Shown: positions 27,357 through 35,968 of the stretch, in pieces
Layout of the letters: each line of letters starts with the position of its first letter
Numbering within the stretch: the stretch's first letter is position 1
Notes under the pieces: generated by a model
What the model saw: only the letters and a program-made list of their open reading frames with translations
The model's database searches: none
Told to the model about the DNA's origin: nothing
Position numbers and translations under genes: made by a program
NCBI GenBank assembly: GCA_002255955.1
Contig: NKIM01000038.1
Span: 1 to 44,591, forward strand
Length of the DNA stretch: 44,591 nt
Source of the DNA: Burkholderiales bacterium PBB2
GTDB lineage: Bacteria > Pseudomonadota > Gammaproteobacteria > Burkholderiales > Burkholderiaceae_C
Direction: 5' to 3'

Positions 27357-28967
27357 ATGAACACCAGCCAAGCTTCCGCACGCCTGCTTTGCCTTCTGCT
27401 GCCCAGCGCCTTTGCGGCGCAGGCCGCGCCTGCCGTGGCCCCCATCAGCCAGGTCCTGGTCTACCCCGGTGGCGCCACGGTGCAGCGCACGGCCGGTGTG
27501 GCGGCCGGTGCGCGCGAGCTGCTCATCCATTGCCTGCCGGCCCGCTTCGAGGCGGACTCGCTGCAGGTGCAGGCCGATGCGGGCATCCAGATCGGCGAGA
27601 TCAGCATCCAGACGCTGGAGCGCGTGCGAGCCCCGGAGTGCAGCAGCAGCCCGCTGGACCAGCGCATCCGCGAGCTGGAGGACCAACGCGCCGCGCTGCA
27701 GGCCGAGAACGATGCGCAAGACCTGGCCCTGGGTTACCTCAAGAACCTGGGCGGCGGTGCGGAAGGAACGGGCAAACCCGGCTCAGGCCCGATTGCCAGC
27801 ACGGTGGACACCCTCAAGCGCAGCGGCCAGGAGGCCTGGCAGCGCAAGCACCAGCTCTCTCGCCGGCTGCAGGAGATCGACGACAAGCTGAACCCGCTGC
27901 AGGCCGAGCGCAACCGCCTCGTGCAAGCCAACCCGCAGCTGCGCAGCGTGCGCATCAATCTCGCCGCTGCCCGCGCCGGCGAGCTGCGCTTGAGCTACCG
28001 CCTCAACCAAGCGGGCTGGAGCCCCATCTACCGCGCCCACCTCGACACCCAAACACAACAGCTGCGCCTGGAACGCCTGGCCCAGGTCGCGCAGACCAGT
28101 GGCGAGGACTGGAGCGGCGTGCAACTGCGGCTGAGCACCCAAACACCGCGCAGCCAGAGCGGCCTGCCCTCGCCCTACCCCTGGACCCTGGACATCCTGC
28201 CGCCCATCGCCACGCGCGAGGTGCAGGTGACCGGCTCCCGCCTGTCCGGGCCTCCGCCGGCGGCCGCCCCAGCCCCGGCCTTCAAATCGAGCATAAACGC
28301 CGACGAGCCCGTCGCCCTGCCCAGCTTCGACATCAGCAGCCAGCAAGGCGAATACGGCGCCGAGTTCGAGGTGCCCGGCCGCGTCAGCATCAGCAGCGAC
28401 GGCCAGCGCGTCAGCTTCGCACTCGGCAGCGAAAAGATGACGGCCCAGGTGTTCGCCCGCGTCCAGCCGCAACAAGACCGCCAGGCCTATCTGCTGGCCG
28501 AGCTGAACCGCCCCAGCGGCAGCTGGCCGGCCGGCGCGCTGCAGCTTTTCCGCGACGGCGCCTTCATCGGCAACAGCCAGCTGCAGCTGGGCAGCGAGGA
28601 AAAACTGGAGCTCTTCTTCGGCCGCGACGAGCTCATGCGCGTGGTGGTGGAGCCGCCGCAGAAAGACGGCGCCGAGCGCGGCTTCATCGGCAGCCGCAAC
28701 GAGCAAAAGATCCGCCGTGCCTACCTGGTCGAGAACCTGCACCGCCAGCCCATCCAGCTGCAGCTGATCGAGCCCTCGCCCGTGGCTCAGCATGAGGACA
28801 TCAAGGTGCAAACCCAGTTCAACCCGCCACCGGGTCAGCTGCGCTGGAAGCAGCTGCCTGGCGTGGTCGCGTGGCAGCTGCAATTGGCGCCTGGCCAGAG
28901 CCAGCGCTTCACGGCCGAATATCTGATCAGCACACCCAAGGAGGCACGGGTGAGCGGGATGCGCTGA
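27357..28967 (+). CDS. DUF4139 / MuiA-like exported protein
   Basis: The 536-residue protein starts at ATG 27357 (GAGG about ten bases upstream) with a signal peptide cleaved near AAQAAP. It has the N-terminal DUF4140-like strand region (ISQVLVYPGGATVQRTAGV), a coiled coil of about residues 95-200 (LDQRIRELEDQRAALQAEND and ELRLSYRL thereafter), and a beta-rich C-terminal DUF4139 domain (GWSPIYRAHLDT, FFGRDELMRVVVEPPQKD, and YLISTPKE at the end). The family includes mucoidy inhibitor MuiA-like proteins of unknown biochemical role. It looks intact and is followed by a PEP-CTERM gene. Confidence 0.9.
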   Translation: MNTSQASARLLCLLLPSAFAAQAAPAVAPISQVLVYPGGATVQRTAGVAAGARELLIHCLPARFEADSLQVQADAGIQIGEISIQTLERVRAPECSSSPLDQRIRELEDQRAALQAENDAQDLALGYLKNLGGGAEGTGKPGSGPIASTVDTLKRSGQEAWQRKHQLSRRLQEIDDKLNPLQAERNRLVQANPQLRSVRINLAAARAGELRLSYRLNQAGWSPIYRAHLDTQTQQLRLERLAQVAQTSGEDWSGVQLRLSTQTPRSQSGLPSPYPWTLDILPPIATREVQVTGSRLSGPPPAAAPAPAFKSSINADEPVALPSFDISSQQGEYGAEFEVPGRVSISSDGQRVSFALGSEKMTAQVFARVQPQQDRQAYLLAELNRPSGSWPAGALQLFRDGAFIGNSQLQLGSEEKLELFFGRDELMRVVVEPPQKDGAERGFIGSRNEQKIRRAYLVENLHRQPIQLQLIEPSPVAQHEDIKVQTQFNPPPGQLRWKQLPGVVAWQLQLAPGQSQRFTAEYLISTPKEARVSGMR

Positions 28968-29095
28968 AGCTGCACTGGCAGCCCAATGGACAAAGGGAAG
29001 ATTCCCCGGATCGCGGGGCCGCTAGGGTAACTGCGCATGACAGCGGCATGACACGCCGGAGACACTCCGCGCATCTCAAAGCCGGGGAAGAGTCG

Positions 29096-29810
29096 ATGAA
29101 AACGCGAAGCTACAAGCTGATTGCCGCCGCATGCCTTTTGATGAGCCAGGCAGCCTGGGCCGAGCTGCCCCGTGGCAGCCTGACGTTTTTGCAGCCCACA
29201 GGCACGGCGAGCACGACGGACGCGATTGACATTTGGGTCCGATTGACGCTCGACGCAGATTCTCCCGCGTTCACGTTTTCCAGCTATCCGCTCGCAGGCA
29301 TCTCGCTGAGCGACTTGCCGCCCTATGGCTACCACTATGACCCGAGCACCGGTTCGTACAGCTACGGAACGTTTGCCCGCATTGACAGCATCACTCTCAG
29401 CTCTTCGATGGGTGGCGTGGTGCCCGGGGTACGACTTCAGCTTTTCATCCAGCTTCAACCCAGAGCTTTCGGGACCGAATGGCTTGAATCAGTTCAGCTT
29501 GGCGCCGGGCCAAAGCTATGACTATTTGTTTGGGCGGTTCACACCGAGGAACGGGGCGGCGCCAGAGGGCGTCATCAACCTGTTCGAAGCCTCGATGACG
29601 ATCTACTACTCGGGCGTCGATGCACAAGGCCAGTGGATGACATCCAACTTGCGGCCCGTCATCGCCTCGACCTGCGAGAACGGTGACTTTGCCAACTGCC
29701 GTTTCACCCGCACCGTCACCGCCGTGCCCGAGCCCAGCAGCTACGCCTTGATGGGCCTGGGCCTGGCCGGTGTGCTGGGCCTGGCCCGCCGCCGGCGCGC
29801 CACGGCCTGA
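29096..29810 (+). pseudogene. PEP-CTERM sorting domain protein with an apparent 1-base frameshift
   Basis: ATG 29096 starts a signal peptide (KLIAAACLLMSQAAWA) and a secreted domain. After SSSMGGVVPG the frame changes. The remaining sequence (YDFSFSSSFNPELSGPNG onward) continues in the next frame and ends with a classical PEP-CTERM anchor: VPEPSS, a hydrophobic helix YALMGLGLAGVLGLA and RRRR. Removing one G from the GGGG at 29426-29429 joins both parts into 237 residues. PEP-CTERM proteins are exported and processed by an exosortase system tied to exopolysaccharide. The break sits in a homopolymer, so a sequence error is likelier than real decay. Confidence 0.85.
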
Positions 29811-29831
29811 GCTCAGCCCAACACCACAGGC

Positions 29832-32672
29832 TCAGAACCAGCCGCCCAGGTCAGCCCGAATCTCGGGCGGATGGGCGGCGTTTTTTTGCAGGCCCGCTTT
29901 CAAAGCGCTCCGCGCCTGGCGGGCGGCGGGGCTGTCGCTGGCCGGTGCATCCAGCTGCGCTTGCATCAGCGACTGCAAGGCATCGAAAGGATGACCGGCC
30001 GGCATTTGCGGCGGGCGGGCCTCGCGCGCTGCGGCCAGCGCGGCGGCCGCATCGGGGGCGCCCATCATCACCAGGGTCAGCGCCAGGTCGAGGCGAGCCT
30101 GCCAGAGCGGCGGCAACTGGCGGTCCGGGCTGGTCTCCAGCAAGGCCACACGGCGCTCCAGCAGGCGGCGGCTGCCGGCCAGATCGCCGCGGGCGCGCAG
30201 CACCGCACCCTCGACCTGGGCGACGCGGCTCTCCAGCCACAGGTCGCGCTCCAGATGCAGGTCGGCATCGCCGCGCAGGCGGGCGACAGCATCCGCCGCC
30301 AAATCCAGGTCACCCAGCACCAGGCCGCTGCGCGCCAGGGCCAGCCAGGCCTCGGCCCGGCTCACACCCATCTGCTCACGCACCCGGTCCACTTCCTCCA
30401 GCAGGGCGCGAGCGTCCTGGCGCAAGGTGGTCGCAGGCGACTCCCCCGCTTGGGCGCGAGCCAGCAAGAGCGAGGCCTTGGCCGCCGTCCGGGCATTGAA
30501 GGGGGCGCCATTGCCTTGGGTGTTGAAGGCCTGGCGGGCGGCCAGGGCCTGCGCGTACTCCGCGCGGTCGTGGTGGTAACGCGCAATCTCCGGGTACATG
30601 AAGGCGCGCATGGAATTGCCACGACCATGCAGCCGGTCCATCTCCTCGCCCAGGGCCTGCGCACGCGCCTCCACACCGTCGTACAGGCCCGCACGGATCT
30701 CCATGGTCAGGATGTTGCGCCGGATGGCCAGCACATGGCGCAGGTTCTCCTTGGCCGGGTTCTGCAAGGCCGGCTCGGTCAGGCGCAGCTGGGCGAGGGC
30801 CTCGCTGATGCGCCCCTCGCCGGACAGGCGAACCGCCTCCACCATGTGGTGGAAGGTTCGATAGAAGTGGCCCTCGGGGTAGAGCAGCCGCACCAGCTCG
30901 CCGGCTTGATCCAAGGCCAGCTTGGCCTCGGCCAGGCGGCCGGTCTTCATATAGCCATTGGCCAGCGCGTAGTAGAGCTCGCGCATGGGATCGGACTTGG
31001 GGCCATGCAGGCGCGCCACACGCTCGCGCAGAGGCTCCAGCTCGGCCACCACCCGATCATGCGGGCCGGTCGGCACGTAGATCTGCGCGAGCTTGATGTG
31101 GGCCTCCACGGTGCGCTCGTCGTCTTCCCCGTAGAGCTGAACCATCAGCGCCACCCACTCACGCGCCAGCGGTGCGGCCAAGTCGTAGCGGTCCAGGGTG
31201 CCATAGGTCTGGGCCAGGGTGGAAAGCAGGCGAGCCTTGATGACGGGTTCGTCCTGAAACTTACCGGCCAGCTCGCTGCGGCTTTTCTCCAGCAGATCCA
31301 TGACCGTAGGCGTCTGCCCGCCGTGGACATCGGGGCTGGCACTGCCCAGCAGATCCGTCAGGTAAAGCGTCACCTGATCGGATTCATGGGCCGCCGCCTG
31401 AGCGCGGCGCCATTGATCCAGGCTGACGCCCAGGCCCAGCAGCACGGCCACGGCCAAGCCGCCCGACAGCGAGGCCGCAAGGGCATTGCGGCGCAGCCAG
31501 AGCCGCACGCGATGGCGCCAGTCCTCGCGGCGGGCGCTGACCGGCCGATGTTGGAGCCAGCGCGTCAGGTCTTCGACCAGGGCGCTCACGGCCGGGTAGC
31601 GCTCCTCGGGCAGCTTGCGCAAGGCCTTGGCGACGATGGCCTCCAGGTCGCCGCGGGCGCGCTCGGCGTCGAGCGGGCGGGCGCCCTCCGGCGCATCTTC
31701 GGCCAAAGCCTGGGCCAGCAAGGGCCCGAGCCGCGGCGCGTCCTGGTGCAGCAAAGCATGCTCGATGGCCGTGCGGCTGCTGCCGGCGTTGTAGAAGGGC
31801 AGACGGCCGGACAGCATCTCGAACAGCAGCACGCCGAGTGAGTACACATCGGCCGCCACGCCGACCGGCGTGCCGCTGAGCTGCTCGGGTGCGGCGTAGG
31901 ACAGGGTCAGGCCACGGCCACTGACGCGGGTCAGGTGGCCCGGGTCCTCTTCATCCAGCAGGCCCGCGATGCCGAAGTCCAGCACCTTGACCTCGCCCCG
32001 GCTGTCGCCCTCGGCGCCGACCATCACATTCGAAGGCTTGAGGTCACGGTGCACCACCAGCTGGGCATGAGCATGCTCGACCGCCTGGGCCACGCGGATC
32101 AGCAAAGCCACCCGTGAGGCGACCGTGGGGCATTCGGCCCGCACATGCTCGCTGAGCGTGCGGCCGGCCACGTACTCCAGCACCAGATAGGGCAGGCCGT
32201 CCGCAATGCCGGCATCGAGCAGGCGCGCAATGCCGGGGTGCTTGAGCCGGGCCAGCACGGCCCGCTCGCGCGCAAAACGCTGGGACAGCGGCGCCTGCTG
32301 CAGATCGCTGCGCAGCAGCTTGACCACGGCCTCTTGCTCGTACAAGCCATCGGCCCGCCGCGCCAGCCAGACCTGGCCCATGCCGCCCTCGCCGATCTTG
32401 CGCAGCAACTGCCAAGCCCCCATGCGCTGGCCACTCAGTGAAGGCGCTTCCCGGATCTCGTCCAGCGCCGGCATGGCGCCGAGGGGCACGGGCCCGGCGG
32501 CTGCAGGAAACTGGGTCTCGGCCTGCTGGATCAAGCGCTGTGCGAGCTCGGCGGCCAGGGCGGCATCGCGCGCGGCCAGCGCCGCCAACCAGGGGCCGCG
32601 CTCAGCCTCGGCCAGGCCTTGAGCCTGGCGCAGCAGCTGGTTCAGTTCGGTGTGGCGGGCGCTGTCGCCCAT
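29832..32672 (-). CDS. membrane serine/threonine protein kinase with TPR-like C-terminal domain
   Basis: The 946-residue protein starts at ATG 32672, two bases past the proA stop. An N-terminal linker precedes a complete Hanks-type kinase domain: glycine loop IGEGGMGQV (93-101), K118, catalytic HRDLKPSN (D210) and DFG (D232). A transmembrane helix lies about 396-418. About 520 residues of helical repeats follow, probably TPR-like and periplasmic. The kinase domain is therefore cytoplasmic. No PASTA domains are present. The tail could sense peptides or proteins outside the inner membrane. It converges on the PEP-CTERM gene with 21 bases between. Confidence 0.93.
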   Translation of the reverse strand: MGDSARHTELNQLLRQAQGLAEAERGPWLAALAARDAALAAELAQRLIQQAETQFPAAAGPVPLGAMPALDEIREAPSLSGQRMGAWQLLRKIGEGGMGQVWLARRADGLYEQEAVVKLLRSDLQQAPLSQRFARERAVLARLKHPGIARLLDAGIADGLPYLVLEYVAGRTLSEHVRAECPTVASRVALLIRVAQAVEHAHAQLVVHRDLKPSNVMVGAEGDSRGEVKVLDFGIAGLLDEEDPGHLTRVSGRGLTLSYAAPEQLSGTPVGVAADVYSLGVLLFEMLSGRLPFYNAGSSRTAIEHALLHQDAPRLGPLLAQALAEDAPEGARPLDAERARGDLEAIVAKALRKLPEERYPAVSALVEDLTRWLQHRPVSARREDWRHRVRLWLRRNALAASLSGGLAVAVLLGLGVSLDQWRRAQAAAHESDQVTLYLTDLLGSASPDVHGGQTPTVMDLLEKSRSELAGKFQDEPVIKARLLSTLAQTYGTLDRYDLAAPLAREWVALMVQLYGEDDERTVEAHIKLAQIYVPTGPHDRVVAELEPLRERVARLHGPKSDPMRELYYALANGYMKTGRLAEAKLALDQAGELVRLLYPEGHFYRTFHHMVEAVRLSGEGRISEALAQLRLTEPALQNPAKENLRHVLAIRRNILTMEIRAGLYDGVEARAQALGEEMDRLHGRGNSMRAFMYPEIARYHHDRAEYAQALAARQAFNTQGNGAPFNARTAAKASLLLARAQAGESPATTLRQDARALLEEVDRVREQMGVSRAEAWLALARSGLVLGDLDLAADAVARLRGDADLHLERDLWLESRVAQVEGAVLRARGDLAGSRRLLERRVALLETSPDRQLPPLWQARLDLALTLVMMGAPDAAAALAAAREARPPQMPAGHPFDALQSLMQAQLDAPASDSPAARQARSALKAGLQKNAAHPPEIRADLGGWF

Positions 32673-32674
32673 GC

Positions 32675-33982
32675 TCAACGGCGCACTTCGCCCTGGCCCA
32701 GCACCACCCATTTGAGCGAGCTCAGGCCTTCCAGGCCCACCGGGCCACGGGCATGGAGCTTGTCGGTGGAGATGCCGATCTCGGCGCCCAGGCCGTATTC
32801 GAAGCCATCGGCAAAGCGCGTGCTGGCATTGACCATGACGCTGGCGGAATCCACCTCGCGCAGGAAGCGCATGGCATGACCATGGTTGCTGGTGAGGATG
32901 GCGTCGGTGTGGTGCGAGCCGTAGCGGTTGATGTGCTCGATGGCCTCATCGAGGCTGTCCACCACCTTGATGCTGAGGATGGGTGCCAGGTACTCCTCGC
33001 TCCAATCGGCCTCGGTCGCCGGCTTGATCACGGCGCCCGGGATGGGGCCCAGCAGGGCCAGGCTGCGCGAGCAGCCGCGCATCTCCACGCCCTTCTCGGC
33101 CAACAGGGCGCCGATATGGGGCAAGAAATCCGAAGCGCTCTCGGCATGGACCAGCAGAGACTCGGTGGCATTGCAGGGGCTGTACTTCTGCGTCTTGGCG
33201 TTCATGACCACGGTCAGGGCCAGGTCGAAATCGACCTCGGCGTCGACATAGCAGTGGCAGTTGCCATCGAGATGCTTGATGACCGGCACCTTGGACTCGG
33301 CGCTGATGCGCTCGATCAAGCCCTTGCCGCCGCGCGGAATGATCACATCCACATGCTCGGGCGCCGTGATCAGCAGGCCCACGGCGGCGCGGTCGGTGCT
33401 GGCGATCAGCTGCACGCCCTCGGCCGGCAGGCCGGCTTCGCGCAGCGCTGCCGCCACCAGCTCGGCCAGGGCCAGATTGGAATGGATCGCCTCGGAGCCG
33501 CCGCGCAGGATGCAGGCATTGCCGCTCTTGATGGCCAGGGAGGCGGCCTCGATGGTGACGTTGGGCCGGCTCTCGTAAATCATGCCAAACACGCCCAGGG
33601 GCACGCGCATCTGGCCCACGCTGATGCCGCTGGGGCGGCGCTTGAGGCCGCTGATCTCGCCCACCGGGTCGGGCATGGCGGCGATCTGCTCGCAGCCCTG
33701 GGCCACGGTCTCGATCACCTCGGGGCTCAGCTTCAGGCGGTCCAGCATGGGGCCGTCCAGGCCGGCGGCCGCAGCGGCTTTCAGGTCACGGGCGTTGGCA
33801 GAAGCCAGGGCCGGGCCTGCCTCGCGCAGGCGACGGGCCAGGCTCAGCAAGGCCTGGTTCTTGGCGGCGGTGGAGGCGGCCGCCATGTGGCGCGAAGCCT
33901 GGCGGGCGGCATGGCCCACGGCCCTCATGTAGGTGGGCAAATCCTGGGCGGCCAGGGTGACGGAAGGCAGGGTCGAGCTCAT
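32675..33982 (-). CDS. proA: gamma-glutamyl phosphate reductase
   Basis: From ATG 33982 the product has 435 residues. ProA reduces gamma-glutamyl phosphate with NADPH to glutamate semialdehyde in proline synthesis. Visible landmarks are [48 protein letters not shown] and the catalytic cysteine in [15 protein letters not shown] longer frame to 34048 begins with non-family sequence and was rejected. proB is not adjacent, as is usual in Burkholderiales. The gene is followed with almost no gap by a protein kinase gene, an unusual pairing. Confidence 0.96.
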   Translation of the reverse strand: MSSTLPSVTLAAQDLPTYMRAVGHAARQASRHMAAASTAAKNQALLSLARRLREAGPALASANARDLKAAAAAGLDGPMLDRLKLSPEVIETVAQGCEQIAAMPDPVGEISGLKRRPSGISVGQMRVPLGVFGMIYESRPNVTIEAASLAIKSGNACILRGGSEAIHSNLALAELVAAALREAGLPAEGVQLIASTDRAAVGLLITAPEHVDVIIPRGGKGLIERISAESKVPVIKHLDGNCHCYVDAEVDFDLALTVVMNAKTQKYSPCNATESLLVHAESASDFLPHIGALLAEKGVEMRGCSRSLALLGPIPGAVIKPATEADWSEEYLAPILSIKVVDSLDEAIEHINRYGSHHTDAILTSNHGHAMRFLREVDSASVMVNASTRFADGFEYGLGAEIGISTDKLHARGPVGLEGLSSLKWVVLGQGEVRR

Positions 33983-34118
33983 GGCGCCATTCTCCGCGAT
34001 GTGCGGTCGCCCCTGGTTTCGAGCGGGTTCCAGCACCACCCATGCCATTCCTCATGGCGCCCGTTCGCGCCAGGCGCCCCCGGGTCAGCCCGGATTGCAG
34101 CCCCCGCGAAACCTGAGG

Positions 34119-34145
34119 AGCCGGCAGCCACAGCTCATGCCGGCT
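34119..34145 (+). other. hairpin in the proA-to-small-protein gap
   Basis: AGCCGGCA (34119-34126) pairs perfectly with TGCCGGCT (34138-34145) around an 11-base loop. The 296 bases between proA (33982) and the small exported-protein gene (34279) hold no other gene. A second hairpin GTGCCG-GCGT-CGGCAC lies at 34242-34257, just ahead of the next start codon. Confidence 0.4.
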
Positions 34146-34278
34146 GGCTTGCAGATCGTCGCAACAAAGCCGAGCTTCATCGCAGGCCGCTGTCACGCGG
34201 CGAAACGCTTTCCTACATTGAAGCCATCGACTCACCACCCCGTGCCGGCGTCGGCACCTAACGCAAAGAGGCCACACC

Positions 34279-34629
34279 ATGAAGACATTCACCGCCACTG
34301 CACGCATCGCCCTGACCGCACTCGCTTTCGCCGCCTTCGGCGCACAAGCCGCCGTGCCCAACCAGGAAGACATGGGCCCTGTGCGCCAGGCCTGCCCGCA
34401 GATCGATCAGAAGCTGCAGCAAGCGCTGGACCGCGACATCCGCAAGCTGCAAGACCCCTCGCTGGCGCGCGTGGAGTTCACCGTCAAGGGCGACACCGTC
34501 AGCAAGATCCACCAGCAGAACGTGCCCATCGAAATGCGCCGCCATCTGCAGATCGCCGTGCGCCAGCTGGGCTGCAAGAGCGAGCAAGAAAAGACCCTGG
34601 CCTTCAACCTGAACCTGCTGCCGAACTGA
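34279..34629 (+). CDS. small exported protein of unknown function
   Basis: The 116-residue protein has a clear signal peptide (MKTFTATARIALTALAFAAF, cleavage at AQA-AVP) and a charged mature region of about 90 residues. This has two cysteines (VRQACPQ, QLGCKS) that could form a disulfide. AAAGAGG lies about ten bases upstream of the ATG. I do not recognise a named family. Composition and GC3 match its neighbours, so it is native. It is convergent with the SDR gene; neither neighbour suggests a function. Confidence 0.82.
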   Translation: MKTFTATARIALTALAFAAFGAQAAVPNQEDMGPVRQACPQIDQKLQQALDRDIRKLQDPSLARVEFTVKGDTVSKIHQQNVPIEMRRHLQIAVRQLGCKSEQEKTLAFNLNLLPN

Positions 34630-34654
34630 TCGGTGCCCGGCTCAGGCCAAGGTC

Positions 34655-35392
34655 TCAGAACTGCACATGGCTGGTGGAGCCGCCGTCAACGTACCAGTTG
34701 GCGCCGGCCACAAAACTGGCCGCCGGGCTGGAGATGAAGGCCACCACGCGGGCGATCTCCTCCGCGCGGGCCAGGCGCTGCAGCGGGTTGCGCTGCAGGG
34801 CGCGCTGGTAGGCCTCGGGCTCCTGCTCGGCGATACGGCCCCAGAAGCCACCATCGACCCAGGTGTCGCCAGGCGAAACCAGATTCACCCGCACCCGCGG
34901 CAGCACCCGGGCCGACAGCGATTTGGCGTAATGCGCGAGTGCGGCCTTGGCCGCCCCGTAGGCTTCGGACTTGGGGCAGGCCAGCGAACCCGCGCGCGAG
35001 CCGATGCAGGTGATGGCGGCCTGGGGCGAGTCTTGCAGCCAGGGCAGCATGGCCTCGCAGCAGCGCACGGTGGCAGCAACATCGAGCGCCAAGGCCTGCG
35101 ACCAATCGGCCGAGAGCGCGCTGACATTGGCCACAAAAATGTCCTGTGGCCCGAGCTCCTGCAACCAGGCCTCGAAGGCGCCCGGCTCAACCACATCGAG
35201 CGCGCGCGCCTGCACCCGCCCCGGCAGCTGCAGCGCCTGCAACTCGGCCAGGCGCGCGGCGATGCGCTCGGGCCCACGCGCGCAGAACGCCACCTCGCAG
35301 CCTTCGGCCGCCAGCGCCTGCACGATGGCCGCACCGATGCCGGCCGAGCCGCCGGTCACCACCGCCTTCAAGCCTTTCAGTCCCAGATCCAT
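34655..35392 (-). CDS. SDR-family oxidoreductase
   Basis: The 245-residue classical short-chain dehydrogenase has the cofactor motif TGGSAGIGAA near the N-terminus, the catalytic serine in TCIGSRAG, the YGAAK Tyr/Lys pair and a C-terminal NWYVDGGST. The missing NAG motif is replaced by VANVSALS, a known variation. The basic residues R and the ARGPER segment after strand 2 hint at NADP preference. The substrate is unknown. It is divergent from the blaI-like gene with 159 bases between, where that gene's operator lies. Confidence 0.92.
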   Translation of the reverse strand: MDLGLKGLKAVVTGGSAGIGAAIVQALAAEGCEVAFCARGPERIAARLAELQALQLPGRVQARALDVVEPGAFEAWLQELGPQDIFVANVSALSADWSQALALDVAATVRCCEAMLPWLQDSPQAAITCIGSRAGSLACPKSEAYGAAKAALAHYAKSLSARVLPRVRVNLVSPGDTWVDGGFWGRIAEQEPEAYQRALQRNPLQRLARAEEIARVVAFISSPAASFVAGANWYVDGGSTSHVQF

Positions 35393-35511
35393 GTGCCCTC
35401 CCCGGCTTCAAGCGCCGCGGCATGCGGGCTGTGGGCGCCATTCTGTGCCAGTCCATCGGTCCGCCGACGCGCACTGCGCACCTTCCCGCTTGCGCTGCGC
35501 GCGGCGCTCAA

Positions 35512-35539
35512 CTACATTTGTAGTACGACACCTGTAGTA
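35512..35539 (+). promoter_or_regulatory. BlaI/MecI-type operator upstream of the blaI-like gene
   Basis: CTACA-TT-TGTAG (35512-35523) is a perfect palindrome matching the TACAnnTGTA pattern bound by BlaI/MecI repressors. A second half-site repeat TGTAGTA occurs at 35519-35525 and 35533-35539. The element is 13 bases before the repressor start, as expected for autorepression, and could also influence the divergent SDR gene at 35392. Confidence 0.75.
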
Positions 35540-35551
35540 GAGAACAAGTCC

Positions 35552-35968
35552 ATGTCCGAAGACAAAAGCGAACTGAGCCTGAGCGAGCTGCAGCTGAGCC
35601 TGATGCGCGTGCTCTGGCAGCGCGGCCAGGCCAGCACGGCCGAGGTGGCCGAGGCCTTGCGCGCCGAAGGCCGGCCCCTGGCTCACACCACCGTGGCCAC
35701 CTTGCTGCAGCGCCTGGAGAAGCGCGGCCTGCTGGCCTGTGATCGCGAAGCTCGCGCCTTGGTCTACCGCCCCTGCGTGTCCGAGCCCGAAGTGCAGAAG
35801 TCCATGGTCAGCGGCCTGCTGTCCAGCCTGTTCGCCGGCAAGGCCAGCGCCCTGCTCAGCCATCTGCTGAAAGCCGGCGATATCGCCGACGAGGACATGG
35901 CGCAGATGCGCCGCCTGCTGGCCAAGGGTGGCTCTGCCAAGAGCAGCAAGGACGGCGGCCATGACTGA
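35552..35968 (+). CDS. BlaI/MecI/CopY-family transcriptional repressor
   Basis: From ATG 35552 the product has 138 residues. The winged helix includes LSLSELQLSLMRVLWQRGQASTAEVAEAL and LAHTTVATLLQRLEKRGLL. The C-terminal dimerisation part is normal (YRPCVSEPEVQKSMVSGLL). Family members repress their own operon until a paired M56 membrane protease triggers their cleavage. The stop overlaps the M56 gene start by eight bases, so the pair is translationally linked. No beta-lactamase or penicillin-binding protein gene is nearby. The frame is open far upstream, but those residues are antisense to the SDR gene. Confidence 0.94.
   Translation: MSEDKSELSLSELQLSLMRVLWQRGQASTAEVAEALRAEGRPLAHTTVATLLQRLEKRGLLACDREARALVYRPCVSEPEVQKSMVSGLLSSLFAGKASALLSHLLKAGDIADEDMAQMRRLLAKGGSAKSSKDGGHD

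Noticed and set aside
26504-27445. A 313-codon minus-strand frame overlapping queC
   Set aside because: It is a frame-shifted shadow of queC with Arg/Gly/Pro-rich nonsense sequence.
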